Origin: Trichoplax adhaerens
Lineage: Eukaryota; Placozoa; Uniplacotomia; Trichoplacea; Trichoplacidae
Reading direction: 5' to 3'
Assembly: GCF_000150275.1 (NCBI RefSeq)
Contig: NW_002060965.1
Location: 190,923 to 254,922 of the forward strand
DNA length: 64,000 nucleotides
How positions within the stretch are numbered: position 1 is the first letter of the stretch; each line of letters opens with the position of its first letter. Positions 14,701 through 27,691 of this stretch are shown here, one piece after another. A program made the position numbers and the translations under genes. The notes beneath the pieces were generated by a model. The model saw only the letters and a list, made by a program, of their open reading frames with translations, had not been told where the DNA came from and made no database searches.

Positions 14701-17700
14701 TGCTCAAATGAGATACCTTATGTTAGGATACGTGATATTCAATTTATTAATTTAAGCACGAAAACCCATGTTATCATCATGATCGTCACATTGACTGTCA
14801 TTTAACAAGTACCTTTATATCTATAAAGGACTCGTCAATCATTTCATGATATAAAAATATTAATTGTCGAGCATGTGAATAATCTTTTCTGACAGATCAT
14901 TCTCAAAACCTTATTCTACTGCATTTAAATAGAGTATATGTGAATTACATAGTTTACTAAACATTGTAGCATATTTCATAGAAAAAGAAGTAGCTTCACT
15001 GCTACTTGTTTACGACGTTCTTAGGTTTCCTGACTACCAGTATTTCCAGCTAATAATGCAATTATTTTAGTCTAGAACCCTAATTGTAATATATCGTGGA
15101 AATTAGAAGATCGGCATTGATATATGCATATTAATTAGCTATTAACTTAAATTTATTCTGCATTTATCATTCACACCGATATAATTTTTCTACATATTTC
15201 AAAGCGAGAAATAGAAACTTCATATTGCCTCATACTTAATAAACTATCTTACGGATAGTGAACAAAAGATATGACGATTCTATCCTTTTCCTATGAGAAA
15301 AACTTTAAGTATGCTAACCTATTAATAAGAAATTGATATGAATTGAAATTACAATCAGTCATACTTTCGTTCTTCATCCGTCTCTTAAACATCTTTAACC
15401 GAAGTAATGTATTTAGCGAGAGGCGGTCAATATTTATCGATACAATTTACTCGGTGCTCATTATTCTCTTTATAAATGATGGATACATTACTTCAAAAAT
15501 ATTAATTTTTTCCTTGAGATGAATTTATTTTTAGTCCGTTAATTAGGAATAAAACTAAATTTTGTCATTACTAACAAAAGATATTTCCAATGGTCTAATA
15601 AATACTCCATGCAAAAAGTTAGATGTAGCAAGCAATTATTGCAATTAGTACTCTTCTGCTTAAGCAATCTATAGCTCTAAGAAGAGAAGGAAGTATAGCT
15701 ATTTAAGACCATATGCTTTAAGCTAAGTTCCCATAATTTAAGAGTACTTCATTACAAATGTTGAACAAGCCTAACATAATGCAAATTGAAAATAGACCAA
15801 TAGTTCGTTGTACGTCATTTATGGAACCTGAAATATTATAATAATATACATTAGTCATTACTTTGGGGTTGCTATTGTATTGATGCTTATAATAGGTCAG
15901 AATTTATCAGTCTCAAATTTGTTTTTTTAATTGTTAAATAGTATACAAGTGTTTCTATATAGACGTAGATATTTTTTAGCCTAATGGTGTAGGATATTCG
16001 TACGAGAATACAACTTGATATCTATTGCTTTATCATATACAGCAGGAGCAACGTCACAACTGATACTTGCATATTGTAATAAATGTAAGTGTTACCGAAT
16101 ATAAAGACTCAAATTAAGGTAAATACTTTAGATGAAAGCCAGAAGTTTATAGCACAGAGGATTTCACTCTCATACAGTAGTACGCTCTACTGTTAATTTG
16201 TAAGGTTTATTTTTCAGCTTATTTTTGATATCAGTAACTGCGCTTAGGAAGAAGAACAGTACTTTTTGAAATGTTCATAAATTACATAACCGTTGCAATA
16301 TTTCTTTATTTTTGCCTAGAAAGTGACATCCGTAAAGATTTCTCCTTCTTTGCCATAACTTAAACATCTCAATTTAAAATGAGTAACCTCGTCACGAATA
16401 TGCCAAGATTACTCAACCAAACTGGTTAGTAAAATTTGAACCATTAAAATATAGGTGGTAATTAAATATTTATATCGCAGTACATGATTACTTCTTTGCG
16501 GTGATTTTGAAGCACAATCTTAATAACGTAACGATGCAGTTTGTATGCGTGATCGCTCATCCTAAAACTAAAAATACTATCCAGCATACAATAGTAGATG
16601 ACAAATTTAGTTGTTTTCAAAGTCGATCTTCAAAGCCACTACCTTTTTTTCTCCACAATTAATTAAAGCGGTTTGAAATTGAATAAACGATCAATCACAT
16701 TAGTTCACTTTTTGTAGGAATATCTTTAACATATCCATAAGTGAAACTTAATTGCATCAAGTATAAGATTGCTATAAAATCAGATATTTTAAATCATCTT
16801 TAAGATTGATTTTATAGATCAATTTTATTCGTAACCAATTCATATTTCTAGTTTCATATATTATATTCCAAGGAATCAGTAATTAGACAATACAACTTAC
16901 AAGAATAACGGAAAATAGAAAGAAATAGCTAATGATTTAGACAGCTGCCTAAAGCATATACCTTGATAATTAATCATGATCATCATAATAAATTTTAGTT
17001 TGAATTGACTTAAAGACTGCTGATAAGTTGCTTTAATTTTACTTGTCACTTTAAAATCATTTTAGTACATCCTAGAAGTACCTATTAATTTACGGTAGTC
17101 TTTAATGTAGGGAATGAAATACTATATTTTTTGTATCTGAATTATATTAGAATCGTTTCAGAGATTCATATCAAAGCCATTCGATTACTTATAAGCGTCA
17201 AAAATGATGATCGTGTTATGAAAATATCCATACAAAAAAATTAATTTAATAGGAACAGTTTATTTCTATCATTTATGATTTCATAAACCAAGATATTAAT
17301 TAACATAGAGAAATTATAGCACTATTGAATGCTAGTAAAGATTTGAATTCTATCATGGAAACAAGATGCTATATACGCTATCTCGAGTTTTTGAAATCGA
17401 ATTAAAGCAATCAATCAAATTTAATAACTTCACATTAATTTGTTATATTCATTCTATTATCGATACCGGTAGTTGCCTTATACTGTATGCAGCTTACACA
17501 TACTGTGATACATACTACCCCTCAAAATTAATCTTTTAAACTTTATTATCTTATAACTTAAGTCAACTCTTAGATTTTTCATTTAATAGACTTATTCCTC
17601 GACACCTCGTTCACTTATAGTCAAGCTAAATTTTACGTTAGGTATTCAGTATGATAAGACCTTTAGTGGATAACTATTTAAGGTGTGTTTTGTTTGCTAT

Positions 17701-17838
17701 TTACTACCGAAAATATCCGTAATAAGCTTTAAGAAAATATTAATTAAAAATAGAAGAAATGTGTATCTTAAAAAAAATTTCTTTATAACTATGCTAAAGG
17801 ATGTTTTTAATCATTATCTTTAATAAAATTTATACTAG
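11722..17838. other. intergenic, nothing recognised
   Basis: Low-complexity AT-rich DNA without a supported gene, repeat or LTR. Its last bases (about 17805-17838) form the candidate intron end before the second receptor exon. The missing 5' exon of that receptor may lie somewhere in this stretch. Confidence 0.5.
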
Positions 17839-18803
17839 CTGTTATCATCTCAACGGAATACCTCATCAGTAGCCTTTTCACTATCATCACCAATGCATCA
17901 TTATTGATATTCATCTTAACTCACAGCAGATTGAGGCAATGTAAGAATGCTATCGTATGTAGTACATCGATGGCAGGCATACTGTTTGCTTTATGCTATA
18001 TATTGCCACGATTTGCTATCATGTATACTAATGGAATTCAGATATGGCCTCGAGATTACCGATGCGGCTTGCTATCAAGAATTGGACAGGCTATCTTTTT
18101 TAGCTTAAATGTCCATTTAATGATTCGAATACTTGAGATTTATGTCCAAGTTTGCTATCCATTTAAATCAAGTCGTTTGTTAACAACTCGGAATATTACT
18201 ATTCTCCTATTTGTTGTATGGTCAGTCACAGCTAGTATACCGATTGGTATTCAAATCTTTGTCGAAGTTGGAGCTGCTTCAAATGTCTTTAATGCTGCTG
18301 CTTGTATTCTAGTATCATTTAAATTGTTAACCATATTTAGTATTATTCTAGCTATATTTTCCTTGATTGTGTTGATATTTTCAACGATAGCTTACATACG
18401 CGTTTTGTACATCACCAATCATGCCGTTCAACGAATACGTCATTTAAGTCATAGTATATCTGTTGCAATCAATCGCGAGATCAAGTATGAAAAGCGAGCT
18501 AAAGGTATCCGTCAAGCGTTAATCCTATTATTGGTTTATTTATTATCGATGATACCATTCCTAGTGTTGGTAATTTACAGTCAATTTTATTACAATTCAT
18601 CAATTATTAGACCATGGCCGCCAGGATTGGTGACGGCTTTACGTCTATTTCAATACATTGCATTCTTATTTCCAGGCTTTCAACCATTTCTATTGGCATC
18701 GTTTACGGCAGATATAAGGGAAGAATTAGTTAAATATTATAATCAAAGAAGAATAACAAGATCTTCTAGATCGATTCCTTTAAGTGTAACACCACCTGGT
18801 TGA
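17839..18803 (+). CDS. rhodopsin-like seven-helix receptor (GPCR), main exon, paralogue 2
   Basis: Second receptor of the local family, probably in the plasma membrane, ligand unknown. About 321 codons cover TM1-TM7 and a short basic, Ser-rich tail ending PLSVTPPG. No in-frame ATG precedes TM1. The frame runs back to AG at 17837-17838, which aligns to the codon and phase with the acceptors proposed for the other two receptors, so a separate 5' exon is likely. TM1 Asn (ITN), TM4 VWSVTASIP and the cysteine pair are present (RCGLL before TM3; Cys in ECL2, AAACILV). DRY is replaced by EIY followed by VCYPF. TM6 has SMIP instead of the FWxP of its sisters, and TM7 has QPFLL in place of NPxxY. It is the most divergent of the three in TM6. 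Confidence 0.82.
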
Positions 18804-20767
18804 TTCAAGAAATTTTCTTACGTATTGAATTAAGTTTGATTGAAATGAGTTCATTCGTTCCTAATTATTGTTTTATAGGATGAAATTATTAATTTCCGTT
18901 AGCGTACATAAACGTTGGTTTGCAAATTAATGATATCATGTCATTTAATTTCATAACATAATCAATTAATTAAATTTATTGATTGAAACTAAGTATTAAT
19001 ATATATGACTAAGATTACAAGAAATTTTAATTATTTTTTATATTGTACGGCACGATAAAAGTTGTTTCTTGTAGACCACAATTCTATTTTGACGTCAGCA
19101 TAGGCCGATTAATTGACCATATAAGAATACATTGATTTTCTCTATACTTTATATATTAGAAGATCGTAAGCCACAATGTAGTTGTACTTGTACCGTATCA
19201 GCAATGGCTAAAACATGATTTGCATAAAATAATCGTAATTACTTAGATTTCAATAAGCGCTATACGAGCAGTCTAAATTCAACAAACTTCACAAAATCAG
19301 TCGCTGGCGTTATCATTATTGAATGTGTAGCTCAAATGTTCAGATACTATTAGTTGTTTCTTAGATTTGAGAATAATCTAGTCATGAGCTAGGAATTCAA
19401 ATAGACTCAGTATCAATCAACAATTTAATGATATATAATTAAAGTCACCCTAAGAAATATACAAGGAAGTAGATCATACACTATTACAATGTTCTTTATC
19501 CATAATAAATAAATTATTGCAAGTAAATTACTTAAAATAATATCCATGCAAAAAGTAGATTATGAATTGTATTACTAACTGCAATGTGCGAGTCTCTTTC
19601 TTTCATTTATTTATATTTGATGGCTTAAAAAATTATAATGATCAATCATAGGATTAGAGCAACACACAAAATTGAAATCGGATGCTGACATGTCAGACTT
19701 ATCCAAATTTCATTTTAAATATAGTTCGGTTCCATAGATGCCAATATGATAATTTGATGGTACTAATTAGTTGCCGTCATTTTTCACTGTTGAAATTGGC
19801 GTAGATTAATAAAAAAATAAATATTAAATACTCTATGCCTAAATTTGTCAGTTTTGAATTTTTTCTCTAAACTGCAAATTGAAGCACAATTGATATAATA
19901 CATTTCGCGGGTGTAATTTCCTATACAATAACTAGCTTTCAACTTTTATTTAATAGAGGCATTCCATACCATATAATTCTGGAACTTTCGTATAAAATAA
20001 ACACTAATTAATTACGGTAATTATTAATAAATTCTTAAATATAGATACGTTATCAGGAAATATCATAGTTTAGCAGTTTTTAACATCAAACCATGAAAGA
20101 AGCACTAGCCTGGTACAGATTTGTAACTGGTAAGGACTAGAGCCATCTGTTTATGTTTATTATTCGTAGGATGTTGTTTATTGGTATATTGATGACGTCG
20201 TACCTTATACTGTCGAAGTTTTGTTGAAAATTTATAAGCAACTCGTACTCAGCAGCTAAAATAGCTCATGTACTATCTCGATTTTTATATTTAAAGCTTG
20301 GCATTTAAAATTTGTATAGAAGTCATGTTCTGTGCTCATACTATGTAGCAATTAAATATGAATATCAGCTGTTTTGAATGATTCAATCCGCAATCATTTC
20401 GTAAGCGTCGCATCATACGTTATAATTTTGACATCATGATAGCAAACTACTTCAAAGTGGGGGAGAATATTCTCACTTTGTGTATATTACATTGATAATT
20501 GCATGTATATTGGATTTACGAATTATCTATCAATACCTGTACGTGTGATATAAGAGTTTTTCAAGGCACAGATATCATCTTTGATACTTTATCTCGCATT
20601 TTTATACGATATAATACTAAGCCATGGTATCTTTCTGTCGATCTGTTTCTTTAAGATTATATATCCATTATTTGGCATCATATTACCAATAATTTGATAT
20701 TTATGATCATATAATGTAATCTAGTCTAGTAAATCAAAACAGTAGCAGTAAAGTACATGAGATTTTG
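18804..20767. other. intergenic, nothing recognised
   Basis: AT-rich, no supported gene. A small imperfect inverted repeat (caaagtg..cactttg) lies near 20452-20480; it is too short to interpret. Confidence 0.5.
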
Positions 20768-21110
20768 TCCGGGCTGTTTTAGCTTGTTGTATCGAAGGAG
20801 ATCGTACTAATGCCTAACTAATTACCACTCAATTTAAGAGTGGTGACATATTTAATAAAAAAATCTGAAAAATCAATAGAAATACAATGAAGCCACCCGA
20901 TTTTTAGGGTATCGCAGAGCCCGGGCTGTTATGGTTTGTTATCTAAGGAGAGAAACAGTTATTACAGGTTGTAATTAATGCCCAACTATTTACCCTTCAA
21001 ATTACATAATTATGATCTATTTTAAGATAAAAATTTATAAAAAATACAAAAAAAACACCTAATTTTTAGGGTATCACAGAGTTTGGCTTTATGATTGTTG
21101 TTTCGATTAT
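20768..21110. repeat. degenerate tandem repeat, unit about 155 bp, about 2 copies plus
   Basis: A gggctgttt-like start recurs near 20770, 20921 and 21078. The phrase atttttagggtatc-cagag recurs before the second and third starts. Copies have diverged by many substitutions. The first unit contains a hairpin, accactc..gagtggt, at about 20824-20844. No coding frame is shared, so this looks like a decayed minisatellite. Confidence 0.5.
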
Positions 21111-21849
21111 CAAAATCTATAACGAGATATTAACAAGAATTTCAAGCCTTATATAACTAACATTTCCAGGGTATAGTGAAGAATGGAAAAAATGGAAAAA
21201 CTTGATTGACATGTAAAAATAGTACTTAAGAACTGCAAATAGGTAAATATAACTCAGAAAATTTTCCAGTGAAATTTATTTACTCGACTTTTAGATTATA
21301 CGGCAGTTTATTGAGAGTTTGGTAAGGAATATAAATTTTAAATTCAGTTTGACAAATCGCACGTGTGAATGTCTGCCACTACATTATAACAAATTGTAGG
21401 TCATGGTGGCTAGACTATTTGATAATAACTTTAAATCCTGATAGTAAATTCTATATTCGAACTGCAGGTTGATCGGTATACTGTATAATAAACCGAACGA
21501 ATATGGAATTACTAATGTAGTATTGTAGTTCTGCTAAGCAGCACCCTAGGGAATATTGTACAATAAAATACTGAGAATAGACTTACAAGTAGGTCTATTA
21601 ATATGGATTTCATGTCTTGTATAAAAGTGAGTCTACACCGTATCGAATACGGTATTGCAATAGTTGTCGGAACGGAAATGCAGGTAATCGTTCTTAGCTA
21701 TGCCTATTGGGATACGAACGATTAGGTTGATATAGTAACTGTAGAAACTGAGTAATTTTCCTGTAAAATTATAAAAGTAAATCCATAGCTAAAGAGCTTG
21801 CAATTTATGTGGACTTTAACTTTAAGTAAGAGTCATTCAATAGGATGAT

Positions 21850-22610
21850 GGGAAAATGTATAGCAAAAATTGTGAACGTACATTGTACTTCTTGCACCTG
21901 TTACAATGCTGCAATCCATTAAATGATTGTTCCATGATGATTTCTAGGACTATATGCATAACTACAGCAAACTAAGAATAACAAACATAATGATCTAGTT
22001 GCGCTCATGTTGCAACTTTTGACATAAAATGCTTGTTCGTAGTATAGGAGGATTTTGCTGTATAGATGGTGTGCTAATAGCACTAACACTTATTAAAATA
22101 GATGAGGGCAGAATATACAGGTATGATAAAAAATTGTGAGAAAAGATTGCATTCCTTGCACATATTACAAAGTTGTAGTTCATAATCGTTTCACGATGAT
22201 TTGTACATCTTCCATAATGCATGAGTACTTTTCTAATGACATTAACCATTTTTTGCCAAAGTCTACCGGAACAAGTTTATTTAATGTAATTAATAATTAA
22301 ATGACTATCTTAAATTATTATATCGTGACGCCGATTCTTAATTAAACAAGCTCGTAAGCTAATCTTGCTGTTAACCCTGTAAATAGGGGATGGCGATGAA
22401 ATTAAATGTGAATTCAATGATGATCTAAGCAATATACGTGTACTAGAAAGTAAGGGCAGCAAACATAATCCTCTAGTCACGCATTATGTTGCAAGAAATG
22501 GCATAAAATGTCTGCTAGTAGTATAGGAAGATTTTTCAATATGGATAATGTGCTAATAATAAAAATGATTCTACAAAAGCTCATGCTAGTACAGTTTATA
22601 AGTCTGATAA
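21850..22610. repeat. old duplicated segments (two pairs of diverged direct repeats)
   Basis: One pair is about 21857-21945 versus 22120-22205, both with attgtga..cttgcac..ttacaa..atgatt. The other is about 21985-22085 versus 22465-22560, both with caaacataat..gttgcaa..cataaaatg..agtataggaggat-like phrases. Identity by eye is about 65-75%. A short minus-strand open frame (21995-22249) lies inside and is not supported as a gene. Confidence 0.35.
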
Positions 22611-24018
22611 TAACAGGGTAAATTTAATTAAAAATTATGGCTAAATCTAGTGGTTGGACTAGGTATGGAGTATGAAGAAAGAATAGCGATTAAAATATTC
22701 TTTTTCTTATACACAGGAAAAGAAAACTTATACAATAATCATACAAGCTTAACGACCAACTGGAATAGTTTTTCCATCTGTTCTGCTATATTTAGTACCA
22801 TGATGCCGTATGCGAACTGTAAGGAATCTTATGAGCTATTGTGGTTACGAGACTTTTCATGCTACCTTTTGAATGATAAGTCAACAACTAATTTAATTGT
22901 ATTACTCATTCTAGTATAATCGATATCACTGAAACAATCGCAATCGAATCCCTACAGACAAATGTTATTGACATTCGATTTAAATCAATCAATATTATTG
23001 ACAAGGAGGTTGAGGGCAAATAGAATAAATTATATATTTCTATATACCATTGGTGTTATTATTCAAATTTTGTAAAGGCAATAGAGAATGTTTAAAATAG
23101 AGATATTATGTAGCAATAATAGTGTTGTCGCCAATCAGAATGATGGATCGTGCTTTGGATATAAGAAACTTAACGATGATTTGATCTATTGATCAGCTAT
23201 CCTGTTGTAGTTTACGGGCCAACACTATTTCAGAACCGATGAATTGAATTCGACGTGGTACTATTTGCATGCTAAAAAAGAATTTATCTTCCTCTGCTTG
23301 CTAAATACGATACAGCTGGAGAACGTCATTTTTAATTCCATTCGACCAATTAGCCATCACTGACAATACAAAGTTAAACACTTGAATCATCGCAGAAAAT
23401 ATTCTACACAATCTAAATCGTTGGAGATTTCCATCATCCTTCTATTTCTGAATTTTCAAGCATACTTCAAACAGAGGATAACTAATATGGATTTTGTGAT
23501 TGAACATGACGAGTGACAAAACACATAAATGTAAGATTATTGTTACATCGTAGGGCGTCTAATTGGATAATTTAATTTTTCATAATTCACATATCGATAT
23601 GAAATTAGAGACTAGCTAACTTCCTGGTGTTCATTTTTAACTTGCTTTGCGACTTGTTTATTATCTAATTTGACAACTATCCTCTACTTAACACCGAGGT
23701 GCTTCAATGGGGCATGTCCTCTTTATTTTAAACGTAATGTTCAGCATATATTCGATCAGCTATTCGATTTCGAATGGATGATTATCCATCAGGGATTTCG
23801 TACTTGATGGAAAAAAATTGAATTAATGTTTAGTTTATTTTGACTGGTAGAATACAGCCTAAAAGCGATATAAGATTTCCTATTGTAGCTGTAGTTTTGG
23901 GCACGATACTAACTAGGCTAGAGATACACAATGATTAGCCACTACTGTGGCGATAGGAAAATGGCGAATAATCTGAAACTTAATCGGATGATACATCCAA
24001 CCTCGAAGCAATTTCTAC
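22611..24018. other. gene-poor stretch with scattered possible minus-strand exon pieces
   Basis: Minus-strand open pieces with acceptor-like sequence in front occur at about 23700-23770, 23290-23425 and 23205-23268. None is firm. They could be 3' exons of the unidentified minus-strand gene described next. A plus-strand frame at 22650-22919 uses a TTG start and has no recognisable domain. Confidence 0.25.
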
Positions 24019-24096
24019 CTTTAATGTTTGCCTGGGAAGCTTGTAGTACATTCCTTCAGTGAACTTTCTAGCAAAGTATGGAACAATGGCAGTTTG
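24019..24096 (-). CDS. candidate internal exon, unidentified protein
   Basis: A 78-nt exon on minus with acceptor TTACTACAG at its 5' edge and donor AAAG|GTAGAA at its 3' edge. It encodes 26 codons starting QTAIVPYF and ending LPRQTLK in phase 0-0. GC is about 41%, against roughly 30% in flanking intergenic DNA, and composition is coding-like. It lies on the same strand as the exon series at 25.9-27.7 kb and may be a downstream exon of that gene. No family recognised. Confidence 0.35.
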
Positions 24097-25320
24097 CTGT
24101 AGTAATTTTTAGCTTAACCAGGAGGTTCTAGAAGAAATATTTAAAAAAATTATCATTTGCTTTAATAATCATCTTCAAGATAAGTTCATGGCGTCTATTT
24201 CATCATCAGGCATGCTTTATCTAGTTGAATAATAAACTCGAAATGAGCAAATGTGCTTTAAAACCGAGATTGACGTAAAATATCTCAAAGCAGTTTGGTA
24301 TTGCAACTAAAGTTATTCCAGAAAAAAATGAGCGCCTAGAAAGTAACAACCAGAAAAAGTTCATTCCTGTCCATAGGAAAGTGCTATAATTGTACTACAG
24401 TGCTACGCGTGTGTCAATCTATTTTAATTTATTGAATACGATTATTTCTTTCCATTAAAATCGATTACTCCTGCAATTAATACTCGTACAGTATAATAAT
24501 TATTCCTGCGGTTAAGCTTTTACCTTTCCTTTTCTTTCTCTGTTTTTTTATGCTTATTATTTATAAGGGCTAAGATCCTATAATGGTGTAAAGCCAAATA
24601 CGGCGTATTACCTTATATTGTCGGCAGGATTAACCAGCATTGCTAAAATAAGGGCATTCCGATACATTTTAATATTGTGTTTACGTGAGCGAATTTTATA
24701 TCAACATCTTATTGTAAATTGCTGCTACTGTACTACCACATGGACCATTGGACATGATTGAAGGCAGGTTTCATATTGCCTACTTTGTATGATGTGATCG
24801 GGTAATACAGTTACTTTTATAGTGGATCATTTATTCCATTCAATAATTTTTAATGGATGATGATTTGATACCCCATATTGCCAACTATATGTAAACTAGC
24901 TAATCGTACAGGATCAATTTCGATGTACAAGAACATAGATATATAGAATCCAGTAGATCAAAGGTAAAAGGAAATTCATCCATTATTCTTTGGAAATGCC
25001 TTTGCCTCAATGTATTTTTAGCTAAGGCTAACGTATTCCTTGTGAGTACTATGCATACAATCAAACTTTGGAGACCATCTTATACTTGGATATTTTATAC
25101 AAATTAAACTATAGTGTATAGGTCGGCTATTCCCACTTTTGACGACTTGTTTTTGTACATCTGACTATATTACTTGTTGTATTATGGCCAATTAATCCGT
25201 GTTTATTTGTAAATGTTTAAAAGCATTGCACTAGTTGAATGGTTAGAGTGAAATAGTTTGTAGATGGCTTAGCCAAAGCCCTGGTCTTGAGATTGGATGC
25301 CTGATTTTGACCTCTATCCC
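24097..25320. other. no supported gene
   Basis: Possibly intron of the unidentified minus-strand gene. One minus-strand piece at about 24235-24305 is open after a TTTAG, but no good donor follows. Confidence 0.3.
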
Positions 25321-25323
25321 TAG

Positions 25324-25536
25324 TCTAACTGTGTGACAAAGCGTTTTCTCGAGAATGCAACAAGAACTACAGTTTTCTGTAAACTTCACTTTATCACAGA
25401 GGATTTTGCTCGTCTGACAGCTACTAAGGACTATCTAATTGCAATTAGACCATATAATCTTAGTTCTAAGCTTATTTGGAACTACACAACAACAGGACAT
25501 TTTGCTGTGCTGAATACGTCGTCGTACTCTGAGTAA
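25324..25536 (+). pseudogene. THAP-zinc-finger-like fragment
   Basis: Following a TAG at 25321-25323 (possibly the end of an acceptor, ccctag), 70 codons are open to a TAA. They contain FCKLHFITEDF, matching the C-x2-H-F-x3-D-F core in the second half of THAP DNA-binding domains. The first ligand pair (C-x2-4-C) and the conserved tryptophan are not seen upstream. It could be a broken THAP domain, one exon of a THAP gene or transposase-derived gene, or a chance match. The remaining residues are not diagnostic. Confidence 0.3.
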
Positions 25537-25935
25537 ATTGAACTTGGCCCTGCCTAGAAATAGACTTTTACTCAATTCATTTTGAGCGGTGTGGTCTTTT
25601 CGTCATAGTAGTAGTAATATAGACTAAAAGTATAGCAGTAATATAAAATAAGACACTGTATGTGATCGAGAATAGTCACTGTGCTTCATAAAGTAATCGT
25701 AGAAGATGAGCAGCTTGATATGAAACGGTATAGTTGTACTACTGTGTGTAGTTTACGTTAGAGATTTGCTTTATTTTAATAACTCCCAATTTCGAGTTGG
25801 TGGATCGCGATCTAAAGGGTTTAAAACCCTATTCACGTTAGTATATTGGCTATCATTACTGTGAGATAGGATAGAGTTTTGCTAACTTTACCCAGCAGAA
25901 AAAATTTAATCAGATTAAAGTAAGCGAAATCTTAC

Positions 25936-27691
25936 AATAATAGTATTTCTGATAATATGGAGCCTCTAATTGCATAGTTCTTACGGCATTTTCATATTTT
26001 TCTTTGCTCGCCACTTTGATGAAATCGTTCCAGCCAATGGTACAGTATAGTAGTACGATACAGTAGCAGGGACAACTTACCTAAATTCTTCATCTCTTCC
26101 CAAAATTTGATGACATTAGTCAACTGATGTCGATTTTATTGACAATCAGTTGATATGGATGATTTTTTAAGAATAAAATGACAAGATTTTGATTTTTTCT
26201 TCGACTTTACGTTATTCCGTGAATTAGTTTTATTTTAACGTGAACCATCTTTTAACGTAACAGTAGCCGATGGCGTTTTGTACCTTTGCTCAGCATCATC
26301 TACTCTTTGCAACTGCTCAACATTGCAAAGAGTCGACCAAAGCAATCCTTGCAGCGTTTGCTCACCTTTACCAGTAAACAATTAAGTTTCATCATGGAAT
26401 TTTCATCCCGACAATCCCATATCATTAAAATGATTGCATTTATTTTAATTTAAGGGACGTAATTTAACCCAGTTTCCATTTCTTGTTAGCACATTACTAA
26501 ATTGAGTTTTGTTTTGCCCCGGACCGGACAGTGCTTTATGTATTTCTCATAAGTAAAGAACGGTAGCTACTAAAGTCTTTCAAGTTGAAACCTAAGCACT
26601 AGCATTGTTGCAATGAATACAAGACCATGTTTCCATTTCGTTTGCATTTCTGTTTCAAAAAGGTATTCCTGCATATCAACGATCTTGCTAAGTTAAAAGC
26701 GGAAATTCAAGGTTTAAACTAGTGATTCACAGATTGAACACCAACGTCGTTGCAATCTAGATACAACTCCCCGTGATTTAACCTTTCAATTTCGGGACCC
26801 CAGTTTCGTTTGCGAGCCTGTTTTGAACGGTATCCCTGCATATCGGCGATCTTGCGAATTGGAAAGTGGAGATTAATCGTTTTAATCCAACAGGCAATAC
26901 CGGCGGTATGCACTTGCACGTGTAAGTATAGTGCCTGATCGCTACAGTAGTTATCAAGAAAAAGAATTTCTTTGGTAGTGATCACCACCCGTGTATTCCT
27001 TAGTTGATTTGATTTGGGAAAACATAGGATCCTTGCTAATCAGTATTATCGTCATAATGAAATCCTACCGTTGATCATGCCATAGATAGAAAAGAAAAAT
27101 TCAATTGGCAGCCTCGTACTGTTGGACAAAAAATGTTCACAGTTTTGTATAACAATATCTATCTATATTTATATAAATTGTCTTCCTGCTTGACTTACTG
27201 ATTTTATTTTTATTTTTCTACGTCATATTTTGACAGCCAACCCTAAGTGTTAGCAATACAAAACCTGTAGGTGAAGAGGTTTCATTACTCTATACGGTAT
27301 ACGACATGTCATTATTGGCTCAATAGTTTGAGCGTGAATAAGTCATTCCTCCATGTCATAAAATGAACACATTGAACTATTGTCAAACAACATTGCGTCT
27401 ATTCTACTTTCATTTTTAATTATTGTTATAGCAGCGATAGAGTATCGGCCATTAAAAGAAATGTTGAAATGACTGTGGTTTATAAGAATCAAGTCGTGCA
27501 ACGGATTTTGCTGTAGTTTTCCCCCGTTCAATAATACTTCCGTTCTTCGTTAGCTATTCTACATCATGTCTAGCTTGTCCATTCGCAATACCGCGCATTA
27601 ATATGAAATAATTTTACCTGTACTGTAGCTACAGTTTAGACTTACGCCTTTTTGATAAGGACAGTGAATGGATTGATATTGAAATGAATAA
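25936..27691 (-). CDS. candidate multi-exon gene (partial model), unidentified protein
   Basis: Six minus-strand exons fit with GT..AG borders and matching phases: 27646-27691, 27069-27118, 26783-26941, 26304-26365 (or 26284-26365), 26081-26123 and 25936-26013. Donors include GTAAGT, GTAGGA, GTAAGT and GTAAGA. The 26783-26941 exon is 159 nt, phase 1-1, and its 3' 120 bases reach about 46% GC, far above the neighbourhood. Fragments read TRLPIEFFFSIYGMIN, then IRHYTYTCKCIPP, and later FWEEMKNL. The first part is hydrophobic and the later part polar and helical. I do not recognise the family. 5' and 3' ends are missing; the lone exon at 24019-24096 and the piece at 28059-28198 may belong to it. 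Individual borders, especially the 26304 donor and the 26013 acceptor, are weak. Confidence 0.35.
26621..26879 (-). repeat. internal duplication covering part of a candidate exon
   Basis: About 26621-26709 and 26797-26879 are diverged direct copies. Both read, on +, a tttcgtttgc block, then tattcctgcat or tatccctgcat, then cgatcttgc. In the exon frame they read ARSPICRDT and ARSLICRNT. The second copy is preceded on minus by its own acceptor-like CTTAG, so it may be a duplicated exon, alive or dead. Confidence 0.4.

Noticed and set aside
17904-17906. TTG as start codon of receptor 2
   Set aside because: The codon is inside TM1; homology with the sister genes continues upstream to the proposed acceptor.
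22650-22919. 89-codon plus ORF after the duplicated segments
   Set aside because: Starts at TTG, lacks family marks or splice support, and has intergenic-like composition.
26719-26988. 89-codon minus ORF as a complete gene
   Set aside because: It overlaps a better supported exon in another frame, bounded by a strong acceptor and donor and phase-compatible with the next exons.
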